Shown here: one piece after another, positions 27,444 to 36,585 of the stretch
How positions within the stretch are numbered: position 1 is the first letter of the stretch
How the letters are laid out: every line of letters starts with the position of its first letter
Origin: DATFQE01 sp963733845
GTDB taxonomy: Bacteria > Actinomycetota > Thermoleophilia > Gaiellales > Gaiellaceae
Assembly: GCA_963733845.1 (NCBI GenBank)
Contig: CAVTEM010000008.1
Coordinates: 62,001 to 126,000 of the forward strand
Direction of reading: 5' to 3'
DNA length: 64,000 bases
Program-made: the position numbers and the translations under genes
Notes under the pieces: model-generated
What the model was told of the DNA's origin: nothing
The model's input: only the letters and a program-made list of their open reading frames with translations
Database searches by the model: none

Positions 27444-27796
27444 GAACGGGTGAACGGGCGAGACCGGCCGACTACTGGAAGTGACGCAAACCCGCATGGC
27501 TACTTGGACGCGCGCGTTCCATCGCGCAACCACGCCGATCGCGATCACGACGGGATCCGATCGTTCTGGCGTTTTTCTGGCGTTCAGTCGGCCAGGCTGC
27601 AACGGCTCTAGTGGCCCGGGTTGCGGAGCCGGGAAGCCAATCGTCACCTAGGCGAGCGTCCTCTCCTGACCAGCGCCGTTCTGTCCTAACGCGCCACACC
27701 CTCCTCGGCTCGTTTAGTCGAGCAACCGGATTAGGGTTCGAGGCCGTCCGAGAGTGTCCAGCCTGGTGGATCGTCTGCTCGTGAGAAGGGAGCGAT
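27444..27796. other. Gene-free stretch between the tRNA fragment and the BASS transporter
   Basis: 350 bp with no convincing reading frame and less GC-rich than its surroundings (for example a run of T near 27570). A GGGAG ribosome site at its right end serves the transporter at 27797. Nothing else recognised. Confidence 0.5.
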
Positions 27797-28702
27797 ATGG
27801 CAACTCAGTCCAGTCTGAGCGTCCTGATCAACGGGTTTGGGGTGCTCTTCGTGATATTGAACTCGTTCGGGCTGGGCATGAGGCTTCCGGTCGGCAAGTT
27901 GCTGGCAGAGGCCTTTGCCCATTGGAAGATTGCCGTGTGGGCGTTGGTGATCAACTTCGTCATCATCCCGCTCCTGTTCATCGGCTATTTGCTGACGATC
28001 GCCTCGTCCATTCCCGGAGAGATCAAGGTCGGGTTCTGTGTCGCAGCCCTGAGTGCAGGTATGCCTTTCGCTCCCCTCCTCGCTCGGCTAGCCAAGGCGG
28101 ATGCCAGCATTGCCACCACGCTGTTGGTGGTTTTGAGTGCCGGAACGATTATCGCCCTCCCGCTGGGTTTGCCCTTCGCCATTGATGCGGTCGACGCGCA
28201 ACTCAAGACCTCGGCCTGGGATGTTGCGTGGCCACTGCTGCTTTTTATCCTCCTGCCGGTGGTTCTCGGTTGCGGCTTCAGGGTCTGGTGGCCCGACCTG
28301 GCGCCGGACTTGGCGCAGTGGGCCGTCCGGGTTTCAATTCTCTGTCTGCTCTTCAATCTCAACTTCACGCTGGTTGCGTATTGGGATCTGTTCGAGCAGA
28401 CCTGGGACACCGAGAGCTACATCGCGGCCCTTGCCGGCCCATTCATCGGCCTCGGGTGTGGCTACCTGCTCGTTTCCAGCCTTCGAGTCAAAGACGTGGG
28501 AATCAGACATGCGACCGAGGCGACCACGGCGGTGCGCAACATCGGTCCGATGCTCCTGATGATGATTTATCCCTTTGCAGCCGACCCGCTGGTCACGGTG
28601 TCGATCACGATCCTCAACACTGTCGGCATCACGATCGTTCTACTCTTCGTCCTGATGTGGAGGCGCGCTGCTTCACCATCGGACACCCACGCAACCACCT
28701 GA
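27797..28702 (+). CDS. Bile acid:sodium symporter (BASS) family transporter
   Basis: 301 aa with about nine membrane helices. Family signature regions are visible: FVIIPLLFIGYLL, then CVAALSAGMPFAPLLARLAKADASIATTLL (the discontinuous Na+-site helix), and ATTAVRNIGPMLLMM near the end. Moves organic acids with sodium; substrate unknown. ATG 27797 follows GGGAG. Codon choice is clearly less G/C-biased than in neighbouring genes (many TTG, TTT and ATT codons), which together with the tRNA fragment 350 bp upstream suggests horizontal acquisition. Confidence 0.85.
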   Translation: MATQSSLSVLINGFGVLFVILNSFGLGMRLPVGKLLAEAFAHWKIAVWALVINFVIIPLLFIGYLLTIASSIPGEIKVGFCVAALSAGMPFAPLLARLAKADASIATTLLVVLSAGTIIALPLGLPFAIDAVDAQLKTSAWDVAWPLLLFILLPVVLGCGFRVWWPDLAPDLAQWAVRVSILCLLFNLNFTLVAYWDLFEQTWDTESYIAALAGPFIGLGCGYLLVSSLRVKDVGIRHATEATTAVRNIGPMLLMMIYPFAADPLVTVSITILNTVGITIVLLFVLMWRRAASPSDTHATT

Positions 28703-28721
28703 GCGCGGGAGTCCGAACTCC

Positions 28722-30032
28722 CTACGTCGTCGCATGCGTGGGCTTGCCCCGCTTGCGCGCCAGGGACATGAGCACGCCGGATCCAGAGACGGCGAGGTAG
28801 GCCGTGAGCACCGCGACGGCGACCGGCGCGATCTGCAGCGTGCCGATCTGGGTCGTGAGGGCGGCGAGCAGGAGCAGCGAGAAGGGGGCGGCGGCGAGCG
28901 CCGCCGGGAGGGCGGCGAACATCGCTGCGAACGCGAGGCCCTCGGGCAGCCCCGGGATCAGCACGTGGGCGGTCATCCCGGCCGTGCCGCCGATGAACAG
29001 CATCACGAGGAACGGTCCACCGATGAAGCCGGTGGCCTCACAGAGCGCGAACACGAAGATCTTCGCGAACACGACCGCGATCAACAGACCGGCGCCGAGC
29101 GCCGCCCCGTCGCGGATCACGGTCGTGAGCTGATCGGTTCCGGTGAACAGTGTCAGCGGCAGCGCGACGCCGACCAGCCCAAAGGCGATTCCGCCGATGA
29201 CCGGCCGCAGGACGGTGAACTTCGCGAGCGGAGCCATGAGTTTCGCCATGACCCCGATCGCGACGGCTGTGATCAGCGCGAGCGCGCCGGCGACGAGTCC
29301 GAGGGGAACGGCCGCGAGCATCTGCCAGTCCTCATACTCGTACGACGGCAGCGCGTAGATCCCGACGAACGTCGATCCCCCGATCGGAAAGTACACCGCG
29401 AACGCGACCGAGGCGGCCAGCAGACCTCCGACCAGCGTGTCGGCGAAGCGTGCCGCCTTTGGACGCGCGATCTCGAGCGTGAGAATCGACGCCAGGATCG
29501 GAGACGACAGCAGGCCCCCGTACGCCGCGGACATCCCACTGAGCGTGTTCGTCGCGCGCATGTCCTCGTTGAGCTTCTGCCGCTCCGAGACCCAGGTTCC
29601 CAGCCCGCCCCCCATCTTCCCCAGTGCGTCCTCGGGCCCGAGGCTCGCCCCACCCGCCAGCGACACCAGCGAGACGGCAACCGCCCCCGGCACCGTGGAG
29701 GGCTCGACCCGCTGGTCCTTGAGCACCTGGACCGTGCCCGGCAGCTTGACCGGGACGCGAAAGAAGCGCCGCAGCACACCGACGAGCAGGCCGGCACCCG
29801 CGGTCACCGCCACCCACCAGAGGCTCCCATCGAGCCATCCGGGGTCTTCGGGAAGCGTGAACCAGAGCTCGGTGCCGCCCTCCACCAATCCCAGAAACGC
29901 CAGCGCGGCAAAGGCGAGCACGACGCCGAACAAGATGGCGTAGCGCACGATCACCCAGAACCCGGGTGACCGCGTCAGGGCGACGTTATCTGAGCTTGGA
30001 TGCGAGTCCTCGCCAGTCGCGCGTGTGCTCAT
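28722..30032 (-). CDS. ClC-family chloride channel / H+-Cl- antiporter
   Basis: 436 aa with about ten membrane helices. The ClC selectivity segments are recognisable: GGASLGPEDALGKMGG (gating-Glu region, normally GREGP) and GFIGGPFLVMLFIGG (normally GGxFxP). The central S-x-P motif is not clear, so transport stoichiometry cannot be assigned. ATG 30032 overlaps the stop of a short remnant reading frame upstream. May support acid or osmotic tolerance; convergent with the BASS gene. Confidence 0.85.
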   Translation of the reverse strand: MSTRATGEDSHPSSDNVALTRSPGFWVIVRYAILFGVVLAFAALAFLGLVEGGTELWFTLPEDPGWLDGSLWWVAVTAGAGLLVGVLRRFFRVPVKLPGTVQVLKDQRVEPSTVPGAVAVSLVSLAGGASLGPEDALGKMGGGLGTWVSERQKLNEDMRATNTLSGMSAAYGGLLSSPILASILTLEIARPKAARFADTLVGGLLAASVAFAVYFPIGGSTFVGIYALPSYEYEDWQMLAAVPLGLVAGALALITAVAIGVMAKLMAPLAKFTVLRPVIGGIAFGLVGVALPLTLFTGTDQLTTVIRDGAALGAGLLIAVVFAKIFVFALCEATGFIGGPFLVMLFIGGTAGMTAHVLIPGLPEGLAFAAMFAALPAALAAAPFSLLLLAALTTQIGTLQIAPVAVAVLTAYLAVSGSGVLMSLARKRGKPTHATT

Positions 30033-30120
30033 CGGGTCCCTAGACCTCGAGCAAGGCTGGTCGTCAGCCCCACGGGGGTGATGTCGGGGATGGGCAGGAC
30101 ATCACGCTGCGGCTCGGCAT
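30033..30120 (-). pseudogene. Remnant of an arylsulfatase N-terminus
   Basis: Reading EPQRDVLPIPDITPVGLTT, these codons match the start of the sulfatase at 27265 (RQVLPIPDPQHVGITT), then run into SLARGLGTR and a TGA that overlaps the ClC ATG. One C is missing just after the original ATG at 30120, so the remnant frame is no longer in phase with that start. The ribosome site and upstream DNA are also shared with copy A. Confidence 0.7.
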
Positions 30121-30215
30121 CGGGGCCTCCTGGTTGCAAGGCGCACGCGCAACCCTCGCCTCGGCCGTCCAGAACCTCATCGCCCAGATTGGATGAACCT
30201 CGCGTTCACCCGCAC
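30085..30215 (-). repeat. Arylsulfatase 5' end and upstream region, copy B
   Basis: Second copy of the block at 27240-27365, same orientation, diverged in places. It ends at the GGRTGA site before the NfeD gene. It marks a former second sulfatase gene or a partial duplication spanning the BASS-ClC segment. Confidence 0.7.
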
Positions 30216-30222
30216 CGGATGA
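30191..30222 (+). promoter_or_regulatory. Triple GGRTGA half-sites, copy 4
   Basis: GGATGA (30191), TCACCC (30206) and GGATGA (30217) lie within 32 bp. The inner pair forms TTCACCCGCACCGGATGATG, ending about 40 bp before ATG 30265 of the NfeD-like gene. Confidence 0.55.
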
Positions 30223-30264
30223 TGCGCCGATCCCCTCGGGACGCCGACCATCGCTCCCGGCGCA

Positions 30265-30642
30265 ATGTTCCTCCTGCTCGCGATCGTGCTCCTCCTCTTC
30301 CTGCCCTTGCCCTGGAATCTCGTCGCGGCGCTCGCGAGTCTCGGCGCCTTCGCCCTCGAGGTGACCTATTGGCAACGCCGGACCCGTAACCGGGCCGTTC
30401 GGACCGGCGTCGAGAACCTGGTGGGCTCGCTCGGCGAAGTGGTCGAGCCGCTGCAGCCCGTGGGACAGGTTCGCGTGCTCGGCGAGCTCTGGCAGGCGCG
30501 CGCCTCGGCCGAGCTCGGCCGCGGGAGCTCCGTCCGCGTCGTGGCCCTCGATGGCCTGACCCTCGTCGTCGAAGCAGCCCCCGACGAGTACCACGCCGAG
30601 GACACGGGCGGCTCGGCGGCACCTGGGCCAGCGTCGTCCTGA
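30265..30642 (+). CDS. NfeD-like membrane protein
   Basis: 125 aa: two membrane helices (residues about 1-32) followed by an OB-fold NfeD domain (GVENLVGSLGEVVEPL, GQVRVLGELWQARA, GSSVRVVALDGLTLVVEA). NfeD proteins work with stomatin-like partners in membrane microdomains (family knowledge), but no stomatin gene is adjacent. It stops 4 bp before the DUF389 gene and probably shares its transcript and its GGRTGA-bearing promoter. Confidence 0.88.
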   Translation: MFLLLAIVLLLFLPLPWNLVAALASLGAFALEVTYWQRRTRNRAVRTGVENLVGSLGEVVEPLQPVGQVRVLGELWQARASAELGRGSSVRVVALDGLTLVVEAAPDEYHAEDTGGSAAPGPASS

Positions 30643-30646
30643 CCCC

Positions 30647-31582
30647 TTGATCAATCTCGAGGTCTTCGGGAGATCGGACGCGATGGAGGCGGTCGCGCGG
30701 CAGCTCGACGAGGTCGACGGCGTCGCCCGAGTGCGAGTCGTCGATGCGACGCGACGCGGCCACGCGGTCCTCTCGGCCGGGGTTCGACCGAGCGCGGTCG
30801 ACACGACGCTCGACGAGGTTCGCCGGCTCGGTGTGGCCGATGCAGACATCACCTTGACGCGGGTGGAGCTCGTCGGCTCCCTCGCCACCGGCCGGGTCGA
30901 GGCAGGCCTCGTGTGGGCGGACATCATCGGGTCGGCCCTGCTCAACGCCCGGCCGATCGCGCGCTACCTCGCCTTCATGGTCGCCGCAGGCGTCATCGCC
31001 TCGTACGGCGTGATCGAGGACAGCGCGATCCTGATCGTCGGCGCCATGGCCGTCAGTCCCGACCTGCTGCCCATCACCGCGATCGGCGTGGGCATCGTCG
31101 CGCGCCGGCCCCTGCTGGCCGGCCGTGCCCTCCTGACGCTGGCAGTCGGCCTCGGCGTCGCGACGACCGCGGCGGCCCTGTCCGCGCTGGCCCAGGATCG
31201 GTTCGACCGCCTTCCATCCGGCTTCGACATCGAGGAGACCGGGACGCTCGAAAGCCTCACGTCCGTGAGCGACGAGACGATCGCGGTGGCCCTCGTCGCG
31301 GGCGTGGCGGGGATGCTGGCGCTCGAGACCCGGGCGAGCTCGGGCGTAGGCGTGGCGATCTCGGTGACGACGATCCCGGCGGCCGCCTATCTCGGCGTCG
31401 CCGTGGGCATCGGCGAGGCCGAAGCAGCCGCGGGCGCTGTCGGCGTGCTCGGCGCGAACGTCTCGATGATGGTCGTGGGTGCAGTGGCCACGCTGATGCT
31501 TCAGAACGCGCTCAACCGGCGCGCGGTCGCCAGACGGCGGCGGACGCACGCCACGCGCGCGGGTCTCACCGGAGGAGAGTGA
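30647..31582 (+). CDS. DUF389 integral membrane protein
   Basis: 311 aa from TTG 30647 (no better start in frame). Residues 1-80 form a small ACT-like alpha/beta domain, followed by the DUF389 membrane region with about six helices and the conserved AMAVSPDLLPITAIG and LGANVSMMVVGAVATLML segments, and a basic C-terminus. Function of the family is unknown. Coupled to the upstream NfeD gene. Confidence 0.88.
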   Translation: MINLEVFGRSDAMEAVARQLDEVDGVARVRVVDATRRGHAVLSAGVRPSAVDTTLDEVRRLGVADADITLTRVELVGSLATGRVEAGLVWADIIGSALLNARPIARYLAFMVAAGVIASYGVIEDSAILIVGAMAVSPDLLPITAIGVGIVARRPLLAGRALLTLAVGLGVATTAAALSALAQDRFDRLPSGFDIEETGTLESLTSVSDETIAVALVAGVAGMLALETRASSGVGVAISVTTIPAAAYLGVAVGIGEAEAAAGAVGVLGANVSMMVVGAVATLMLQNALNRRAVARRRRTHATRAGLTGGE

Positions 31583-31588
31583 CCGCCG

Positions 31589-31635
31589 AATCATCCCAGG
31601 TGGATGACGCCGCGTTCTCGTTGCCTTCTTAGGCT
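31589..31635 (+). promoter_or_regulatory. GGRTGA inverted repeat plus -10 element of the zwf operon, copy 5
   Basis: AATCATCCCAGGTGGATGACG is a clear inverted repeat (TCATCC / GGATGA). Exactly 22 bases after GGATGA comes TAGGCT (31630-31635), a good TANNNT -10 element, 25 bp before the zwf ATG. The site would sit just upstream of or over the -35 region, the classical position for an activator. Confidence 0.6.
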
Positions 31636-31660
31636 CGTCGGCAACGACCAGGGAGGACAC

Positions 31661-33100
31661 ATGACAGGCGCAACCACGGCAACGGCGACCCCGGCCAAGG
31701 CGACACGGGACGCGGAGCCGAGAGCAGCCGACGTCCTCGTCGTGTTTGGAATCACCGGCGACCTGGCGAAGGTGATGACCTTTCACTCGCTCTACCGACT
31801 CGAGGCGCGCGGGCTCCTCGACTGTCCAATCGTGGGCGTTGCCTTCGACGACTGGACGCTCGACGACCTGAAGCAGCGCGCCCGCGAGTCGATCGAGGGG
31901 ACGGGTGAGCAGCTCGACCCGAAGGTGTTCGACCGGTTCGCCGAGCGCCTGTCCTACGTGAGCGGGGACTTTGCCGACGCCGCGACGTACGAGCGGGTCG
32001 GCGAAGCGATCGACGGTGCCTCGACACCCGTCTTCTACCTGGAGATTCCGCCGTTCCTGTTCGGCGCGTGCGTGAAGGGACTGGCCGAGGCGGGCTTGAC
32101 CAAGAGCGGGCGGGTCGTCGTCGAGAAGCCCTTCGGCCACGACCTCGAGTCGGCGGACGCGCTGGCGGACGAGTTGCACCAGTACATCGACGAATCGCAG
32201 CTCTACCGCATCGACCACTACCTGGGGAAGATGGGCCTGGAGGAGATCCTTCACCTCCGGTTCCGGAACTCGATGCTCGAGCCGCTCTGGAGCCGCAATT
32301 ACCTCGAGTCCGTCCAGATCACGATGGCCGAGAGCTTCGACGTCGCGGATCGCGGCCATTTCTACGATCCGGTCGGCGCCTTGCGCGACGTGGTCGTCAA
32401 TCACCTGATGCAAGTCGTGGCGGCGGCGGCAATGGAGGCGCCCTCCCGGGCCGACCCGCAGACGATCAAGGACGCCCTTGTGACGCTCTTCCACGCGGTC
32501 TCCGAAGCCGACCCGGCCCACTACGTGCGGGGGCAGTACGACGGGTACCTCGACGTCGACGGCGTCGCGCCCGGCTCGACGACGGAGACCTTCACAGCCC
32601 TACGCCTCGAGATCGAGAACTGGCGCTGGTCTGGCGTTCCGTTCTTCATCCGGGCCGGCAAGTGCCTCCCCACCACACAGACCGAGCTCCGTTTGGTTTT
32701 CAAGAAGCCGCCTAAGCTGCGCTTCGCCGGCTCCGGCCAAGAGGCCGAGCCGAACCAGCTCGTCATCAAGCTCGATCCGTCCCCGGGCATCAGGCTCGTC
32801 GTTCAGGCGCACCGGGCCGATCGGCCGGGAGGGAGCAGGATCGACCTCGACATGGAGTTCGCCGAGGAGGGCGGTGAGGGCCCGACGCCCTACGAGGTGC
32901 TGCTCCACGCGGCGATGGTCGGCGACAGCACGCGCTTCACCCGCCAGGACGGTGTCGAGGAGACCTGGCGGATCATGCAGCCGCTGCTCGACGCGCCGCC
33001 GCCGGTGCACAGATACGCACCGGGATCGTGGGGCCCGGAGGAGGCGCAGAAGTTGGTCGCAGGCCACGGCCGCTGGCACGGCCCCTGGGTGACGGAATGA
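31661..33100 (+). CDS. zwf: Glucose-6-phosphate dehydrogenase
   Basis: 479 aa. Oxidises glucose 6-phosphate to 6-phosphogluconolactone with NADP, the entry to the oxidative pentose-phosphate pathway. Nucleotide-binding motif GITGDLAK near residue 30, substrate/catalytic motif RIDHYLGK, and VEKPFGHD and FIRAGKCLP typical of the family. ATG 31661 is chosen from GGGAGG eight bases upstream. The stop overlaps the next gene (ATGA). First gene of a sugar-oxidation operon with GH15, GMC oxidoreductase, transporter and epimerase. Confidence 0.96.
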   Translation: MTGATTATATPAKATRDAEPRAADVLVVFGITGDLAKVMTFHSLYRLEARGLLDCPIVGVAFDDWTLDDLKQRARESIEGTGEQLDPKVFDRFAERLSYVSGDFADAATYERVGEAIDGASTPVFYLEIPPFLFGACVKGLAEAGLTKSGRVVVEKPFGHDLESADALADELHQYIDESQLYRIDHYLGKMGLEEILHLRFRNSMLEPLWSRNYLESVQITMAESFDVADRGHFYDPVGALRDVVVNHLMQVVAAAAMEAPSRADPQTIKDALVTLFHAVSEADPAHYVRGQYDGYLDVDGVAPGSTTETFTALRLEIENWRWSGVPFFIRAGKCLPTTQTELRLVFKKPPKLRFAGSGQEAEPNQLVIKLDPSPGIRLVVQAHRADRPGGSRIDLDMEFAEEGGEGPTPYEVLLHAAMVGDSTRFTRQDGVEETWRIMQPLLDAPPPVHRYAPGSWGPEEAQKLVAGHGRWHGPWVTE

Positions 33101-34992
33101 CCGCGGTCGAGCCCACAGCCGAGACGCAGCCCCAGAGCGCAGCCGCGCCGTCGCCGTTCCCGCCGATCGCGGAGTACGCGTTCATCTCCGACTGCCACAC
33201 GGGCGCGCTGATCGCAGCCGACGGAGCGGTCGACTGGCTCTGTCCACCCCGGTTCGACGCGCCGAGTGTGTTCGGGAGCCTGCTCGATCGTCAGGCCGGC
33301 TTCTTCCGCCTCGCGCCGTACGGGATCAACCACCCGACGGCACGCAGCTACGTCCCCGGGACGAACGTCCTCGAGACGACCTGGAAGACACCGAACGGCT
33401 GGATCGTCGTCCGCGACGCCCTGACGATGGGGCCTCGAGACCACGAGGACCGGATCACGCCGCACACCCGTCCGCCGGCCGACGACGACGCCGAGCACAT
33501 GCTCGTACGCACCGTCGAGTGCCTAGAGGGCCGCGTCGAGGTCGAGCTGGTCTGCGAGCCGGCCTTCGACTACGGCCGCGTGCCGGCCGAATGGACCATG
33601 GCCGAGGGCGTCACCGGCACCGCCGACGCGAGCGGAGACGGGCAGACGCTCAGGCTCCAGACCGATCTCGCCCTCGGTATCGAAGGCAATCGCGTGCGGG
33701 CACGGCACGTCCTCGAGTCCGGCGACCGGGCCTACTGTGCGCTCTCGTGGGCCGAGGAGCTCGCGGTCCCGGAGGACGTCGAGGACGCGGAGTCGCGACT
33801 GGCGGCGACGACGCGCTTCTGGCGTGCGTGGCTGGGTAGGGCGCGCATCCCCGATCATCGCTGGCGCGACCCGATCCAGCGCTCGGCGCTCGCGATCAAG
33901 GGGCTCACCTACATGCCCACCGGAGCGACGGTGGCGGCCTTGACGACTTCCCTGCCGGAGACCCCCGGTGGCGAGCGCAACTGGGACTACCGGTACACCT
34001 GGATCCGCGACACCACCTTCACCCTCCAGGCCCTGCACTGGCTCAACCTCGACTGGGAAGCCGACGAGTTCATGCAGTTCGTCGCCGACGTGGAGCCGAC
34101 CGAGGACGGTTCGCTGCAGATCATGTACGGGATCGACGGCCGGCGGGACCTGACCGAGTCCACGCGGGACGACCTCTCGGGGTACGCGGGCGCACGTCCG
34201 GTGCGGATCGGCAACGGGGCGTTCGACCAGCGCCAGAACGACGTTTTCGGCGCGGCGCTGGATTCGATCCTGCTGCACACCCGCCGCAGCGAGCGCCTTC
34301 CCCGGCGCCTCTGGCCGATCGTCGAAACGCAGGCCGAGTGTGCGACCGCCGTCTGGCGCGAGCCCGACCAGGGCATCTGGGAGGCGCGCGGCAAGCCGCA
34401 GCACTACGTCTCGTCCAAGCTGATGTGCTGGGTCGCGCTCGACCGCGCCTCGCAGCTCGCCGAGATCCGCGGTGACGCCGAGTTGGAGAAGACCTGGCGG
34501 GCGACCGCGGACGAGATCAAGGCGGACATCCTCGAGCACGGCGTCACCGACAAGGGCGCACTGCGCCAGCACTACGACACCGACTCGCTCGACGCCTCCG
34601 CGCTCCTCGCGGCGATCTTCGACTTCCTGCCGCACGACGACGAGCGGCTGCGCGCCACGGTCAACGCGATCGCCGAGGATCTGACCGAGCACGGCTTCGT
34701 CCTCCGCTACCGGACGGACGAGACGGACGACGGCCTCTCCGGGAAGGAGGGAACGTTCCTGATCTGCTCCTTCTGGCTCGTGTCGGCGCTCGCGATCGTC
34801 GGCGAGCTGCAGCGGGCCCGCGACCTGATGGAGCGCCTCCTGCGGATCAGCTCGCCGCTCGGCCTGTACGCCGAGGAGTTCGACTCCGACACCGGCCGGC
34901 ATCTGGGCAACTTCCCGCAGGCGTTCTCCCACCTGGCGTTGATGGAAGCCGCGGCGCGAATCATCGTCCCCGAGCTGATGGAGGAGTACTGA
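33097..34992 (+). CDS. Glycoside hydrolase family 15 protein (glucoamylase / trehalase type)
   Basis: 631 aa. An N-terminal beta-sandwich (about 1-250; motifs ISDCHTGALIAADGAVDWLCPPRFDAP) and an (alpha/alpha)6 barrel (about 270-620) with GGERNWDYRYTWIRDT and SGKEGTFLICSFW carrying the catalytic acids of GH15. Actinobacterial members of this layout, cytoplasmic and without a signal peptide, are often trehalases or isomalto-oligosaccharide hydrolases. ATG overlaps the zwf stop by 4 bases, so it is co-translated. Would release glucose for the following enzymes. Confidence 0.93.
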   Translation: MTAVEPTAETQPQSAAAPSPFPPIAEYAFISDCHTGALIAADGAVDWLCPPRFDAPSVFGSLLDRQAGFFRLAPYGINHPTARSYVPGTNVLETTWKTPNGWIVVRDALTMGPRDHEDRITPHTRPPADDDAEHMLVRTVECLEGRVEVELVCEPAFDYGRVPAEWTMAEGVTGTADASGDGQTLRLQTDLALGIEGNRVRARHVLESGDRAYCALSWAEELAVPEDVEDAESRLAATTRFWRAWLGRARIPDHRWRDPIQRSALAIKGLTYMPTGATVAALTTSLPETPGGERNWDYRYTWIRDTTFTLQALHWLNLDWEADEFMQFVADVEPTEDGSLQIMYGIDGRRDLTESTRDDLSGYAGARPVRIGNGAFDQRQNDVFGAALDSILLHTRRSERLPRRLWPIVETQAECATAVWREPDQGIWEARGKPQHYVSSKLMCWVALDRASQLAEIRGDAELEKTWRATADEIKADILEHGVTDKGALRQHYDTDSLDASALLAAIFDFLPHDDERLRATVNAIAEDLTEHGFVLRYRTDETDDGLSGKEGTFLICSFWLVSALAIVGELQRARDLMERLLRISSPLGLYAEEFDSDTGRHLGNFPQAFSHLALMEAAARIIVPELMEEY

Positions 34993-34993
34993 C

Positions 34994-36583
34994 GTGGATT
35001 CCTACGACGTGATCATCATCGGGACCGGCGCCGGCGGCGGCACGCTCGCACGTCACCTCGCGCCATCGGGAAAGCGGATCCTCCTGCTCGAGCGTGGCGA
35101 CTGGCTGCTCCGGGAGCCGTCGAACTGGTCCGCGCACGACGTCTTCGTCGAGAACCGCTACATCCCCGAGGACACCTGGTACGACGAGAGCGGCAAGGCC
35201 TTCCAGCCCCAGGTCCACTACTGCGTCGGCGGAGCCACGAAGCTCTACGGGGCCGCGCTCTACCGCCTGCGCAAGGAGGACTTCGGCGAGCTCCAGCATG
35301 CCGGGGGCGTCTCGCCGGCGTGGCCGATCGAGTACGAGGAGATCGAGCCGTACTACAGCCTCGCCGAGCAGCTCTACGAGGTCCGCGGCGCGCGCGGGGA
35401 GGACCCGACCGAGCCGCCGGCGAGCGCGCCGTACCCGTTCCCGGCGCTCTCGCACGAGCCGCGGATCCAGCAGCTCTCGGACGACCTCGAGGCGGCGGGC
35501 TACCACCCGTTCCACGCGCCCTGCGGCGTGCGGCGGACCGAGACGAACCTGCCGTACAGCCACTGCATCCGCTGCGCGACGTGCGACGGCTTCCCCTGCC
35601 TCGTCCACGCCAAGTCCGACGCCGAGGTGCTCGGCGTGCGGCCGGCGCTCGAGCATCCGAACGTGACGCTGCTGACGAACGCCCGGGTGGTCAAGCTCGA
35701 GACGAACGGGTCGGGGAACGAGCTCGCGGCGGTCGTCGTCGAGCGGGACGGCGAGACCGAGCGCTTCGCGGCGGAAATCGTCGTCGTCGCCTGCGGCGCC
35801 GCCAACACCGCCAAGCTGTTGCTCGCGTCGGCCAACGACCAGCATCCGAATGGGCTCGCCAACGGCTCCGACCAGGTCGGCCGCAACTACATGTTCCACG
35901 ACTCACTCGCGTTGCTCGCGCTCTCGGAGGAGGAGAACCCGACCGTGTTCCAGAAGACGCTCGGGCTGAACGACTTCTACTTCGGCGCGGACGACTTCGA
36001 GTTCCCGCTCGGGAACATCCAGATGGTGGGGAAGTCTTCGTCGCAGATGTACCGCGGCGAGAAGCCCGGCGAGACGCGACTCGCGCCGGAGTGGACGCTC
36101 GAAATGGTGGCGAAGCACGCGATCGACTTCTGGCTCTCGACGGAGGATCTGCCGAGCCCCGACAACCGGGTCACGCTCGCACCCGACGGCAACGTCCGGC
36201 TCGCGTACTCCGAGACGAACCCGGAGGCGCGGAAGCGGCTCTACGAGAAGCTCAAGTCGCTGCTGCCGAAGCTGCACATGAACGAGGGCCACCTCTTCCA
36301 CCGCTTTGCCTACATGAAGACCGAGATTCCGGTCGCCGGGTGCGCCCACCAGGCGGGGACGTGCCGTTTCGGGTCCGACCCCGCGTCGTCGGTACTGAAC
36401 ACCGACTGCCGGGCTCATGAGGTCGACAACCTCTACGTCGTCGACACGAGCATCTTCCCGAGCATCGGGGCCGTCAATCCGGCCTTGACCGCGATGGCCA
36501 ACTCGCTCCGCGTCGGCGACCACCTGCTCGAGCGGATGGGTGCGGAGAAGCCGGTCGCGGCCTCCGCGGAGGCCGCGCGGTAG
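34994..36583 (+). CDS. GMC-family FAD-dependent oxidoreductase
   Basis: 529 aa from GTG 34994, one base after the GH15 stop. FAD-binding GTGAGGGTLA near the N-terminus and LLLERGD; a four-Cys stretch around residues 190-205 (CIRCATCDGFPC), unusual for GMC enzymes and possibly metal binding; C-terminal active site with His in AGCAHQAGTCRFG and Asn in AVNPALTAMAN. The family oxidises alcohols or sugars (for example glucose or cellobiose). Context suggests oxidation of a sugar released by the GH15 enzyme. Confidence 0.92.
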   Translation: MDSYDVIIIGTGAGGGTLARHLAPSGKRILLLERGDWLLREPSNWSAHDVFVENRYIPEDTWYDESGKAFQPQVHYCVGGATKLYGAALYRLRKEDFGELQHAGGVSPAWPIEYEEIEPYYSLAEQLYEVRGARGEDPTEPPASAPYPFPALSHEPRIQQLSDDLEAAGYHPFHAPCGVRRTETNLPYSHCIRCATCDGFPCLVHAKSDAEVLGVRPALEHPNVTLLTNARVVKLETNGSGNELAAVVVERDGETERFAAEIVVVACGAANTAKLLLASANDQHPNGLANGSDQVGRNYMFHDSLALLALSEEENPTVFQKTLGLNDFYFGADDFEFPLGNIQMVGKSSSQMYRGEKPGETRLAPEWTLEMVAKHAIDFWLSTEDLPSPDNRVTLAPDGNVRLAYSETNPEARKRLYEKLKSLLPKLHMNEGHLFHRFAYMKTEIPVAGCAHQAGTCRFGSDPASSVLNTDCRAHEVDNLYVVDTSIFPSIGAVNPALTAMANSLRVGDHLLERMGAEKPVAASAEAAR

Positions 36584-36585
36584 CC

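Noticed and set aside
27390..27450. Complete tRNA gene
   Set aside because: Only the 3' half folds; there is no matching 5' acceptor strand or D-arm upstream.
28734..29969. 411-codon plus-strand frame opposite the ClC gene
   Set aside because: Shadow frame; the minus strand shows ClC motifs and regular membrane helices.
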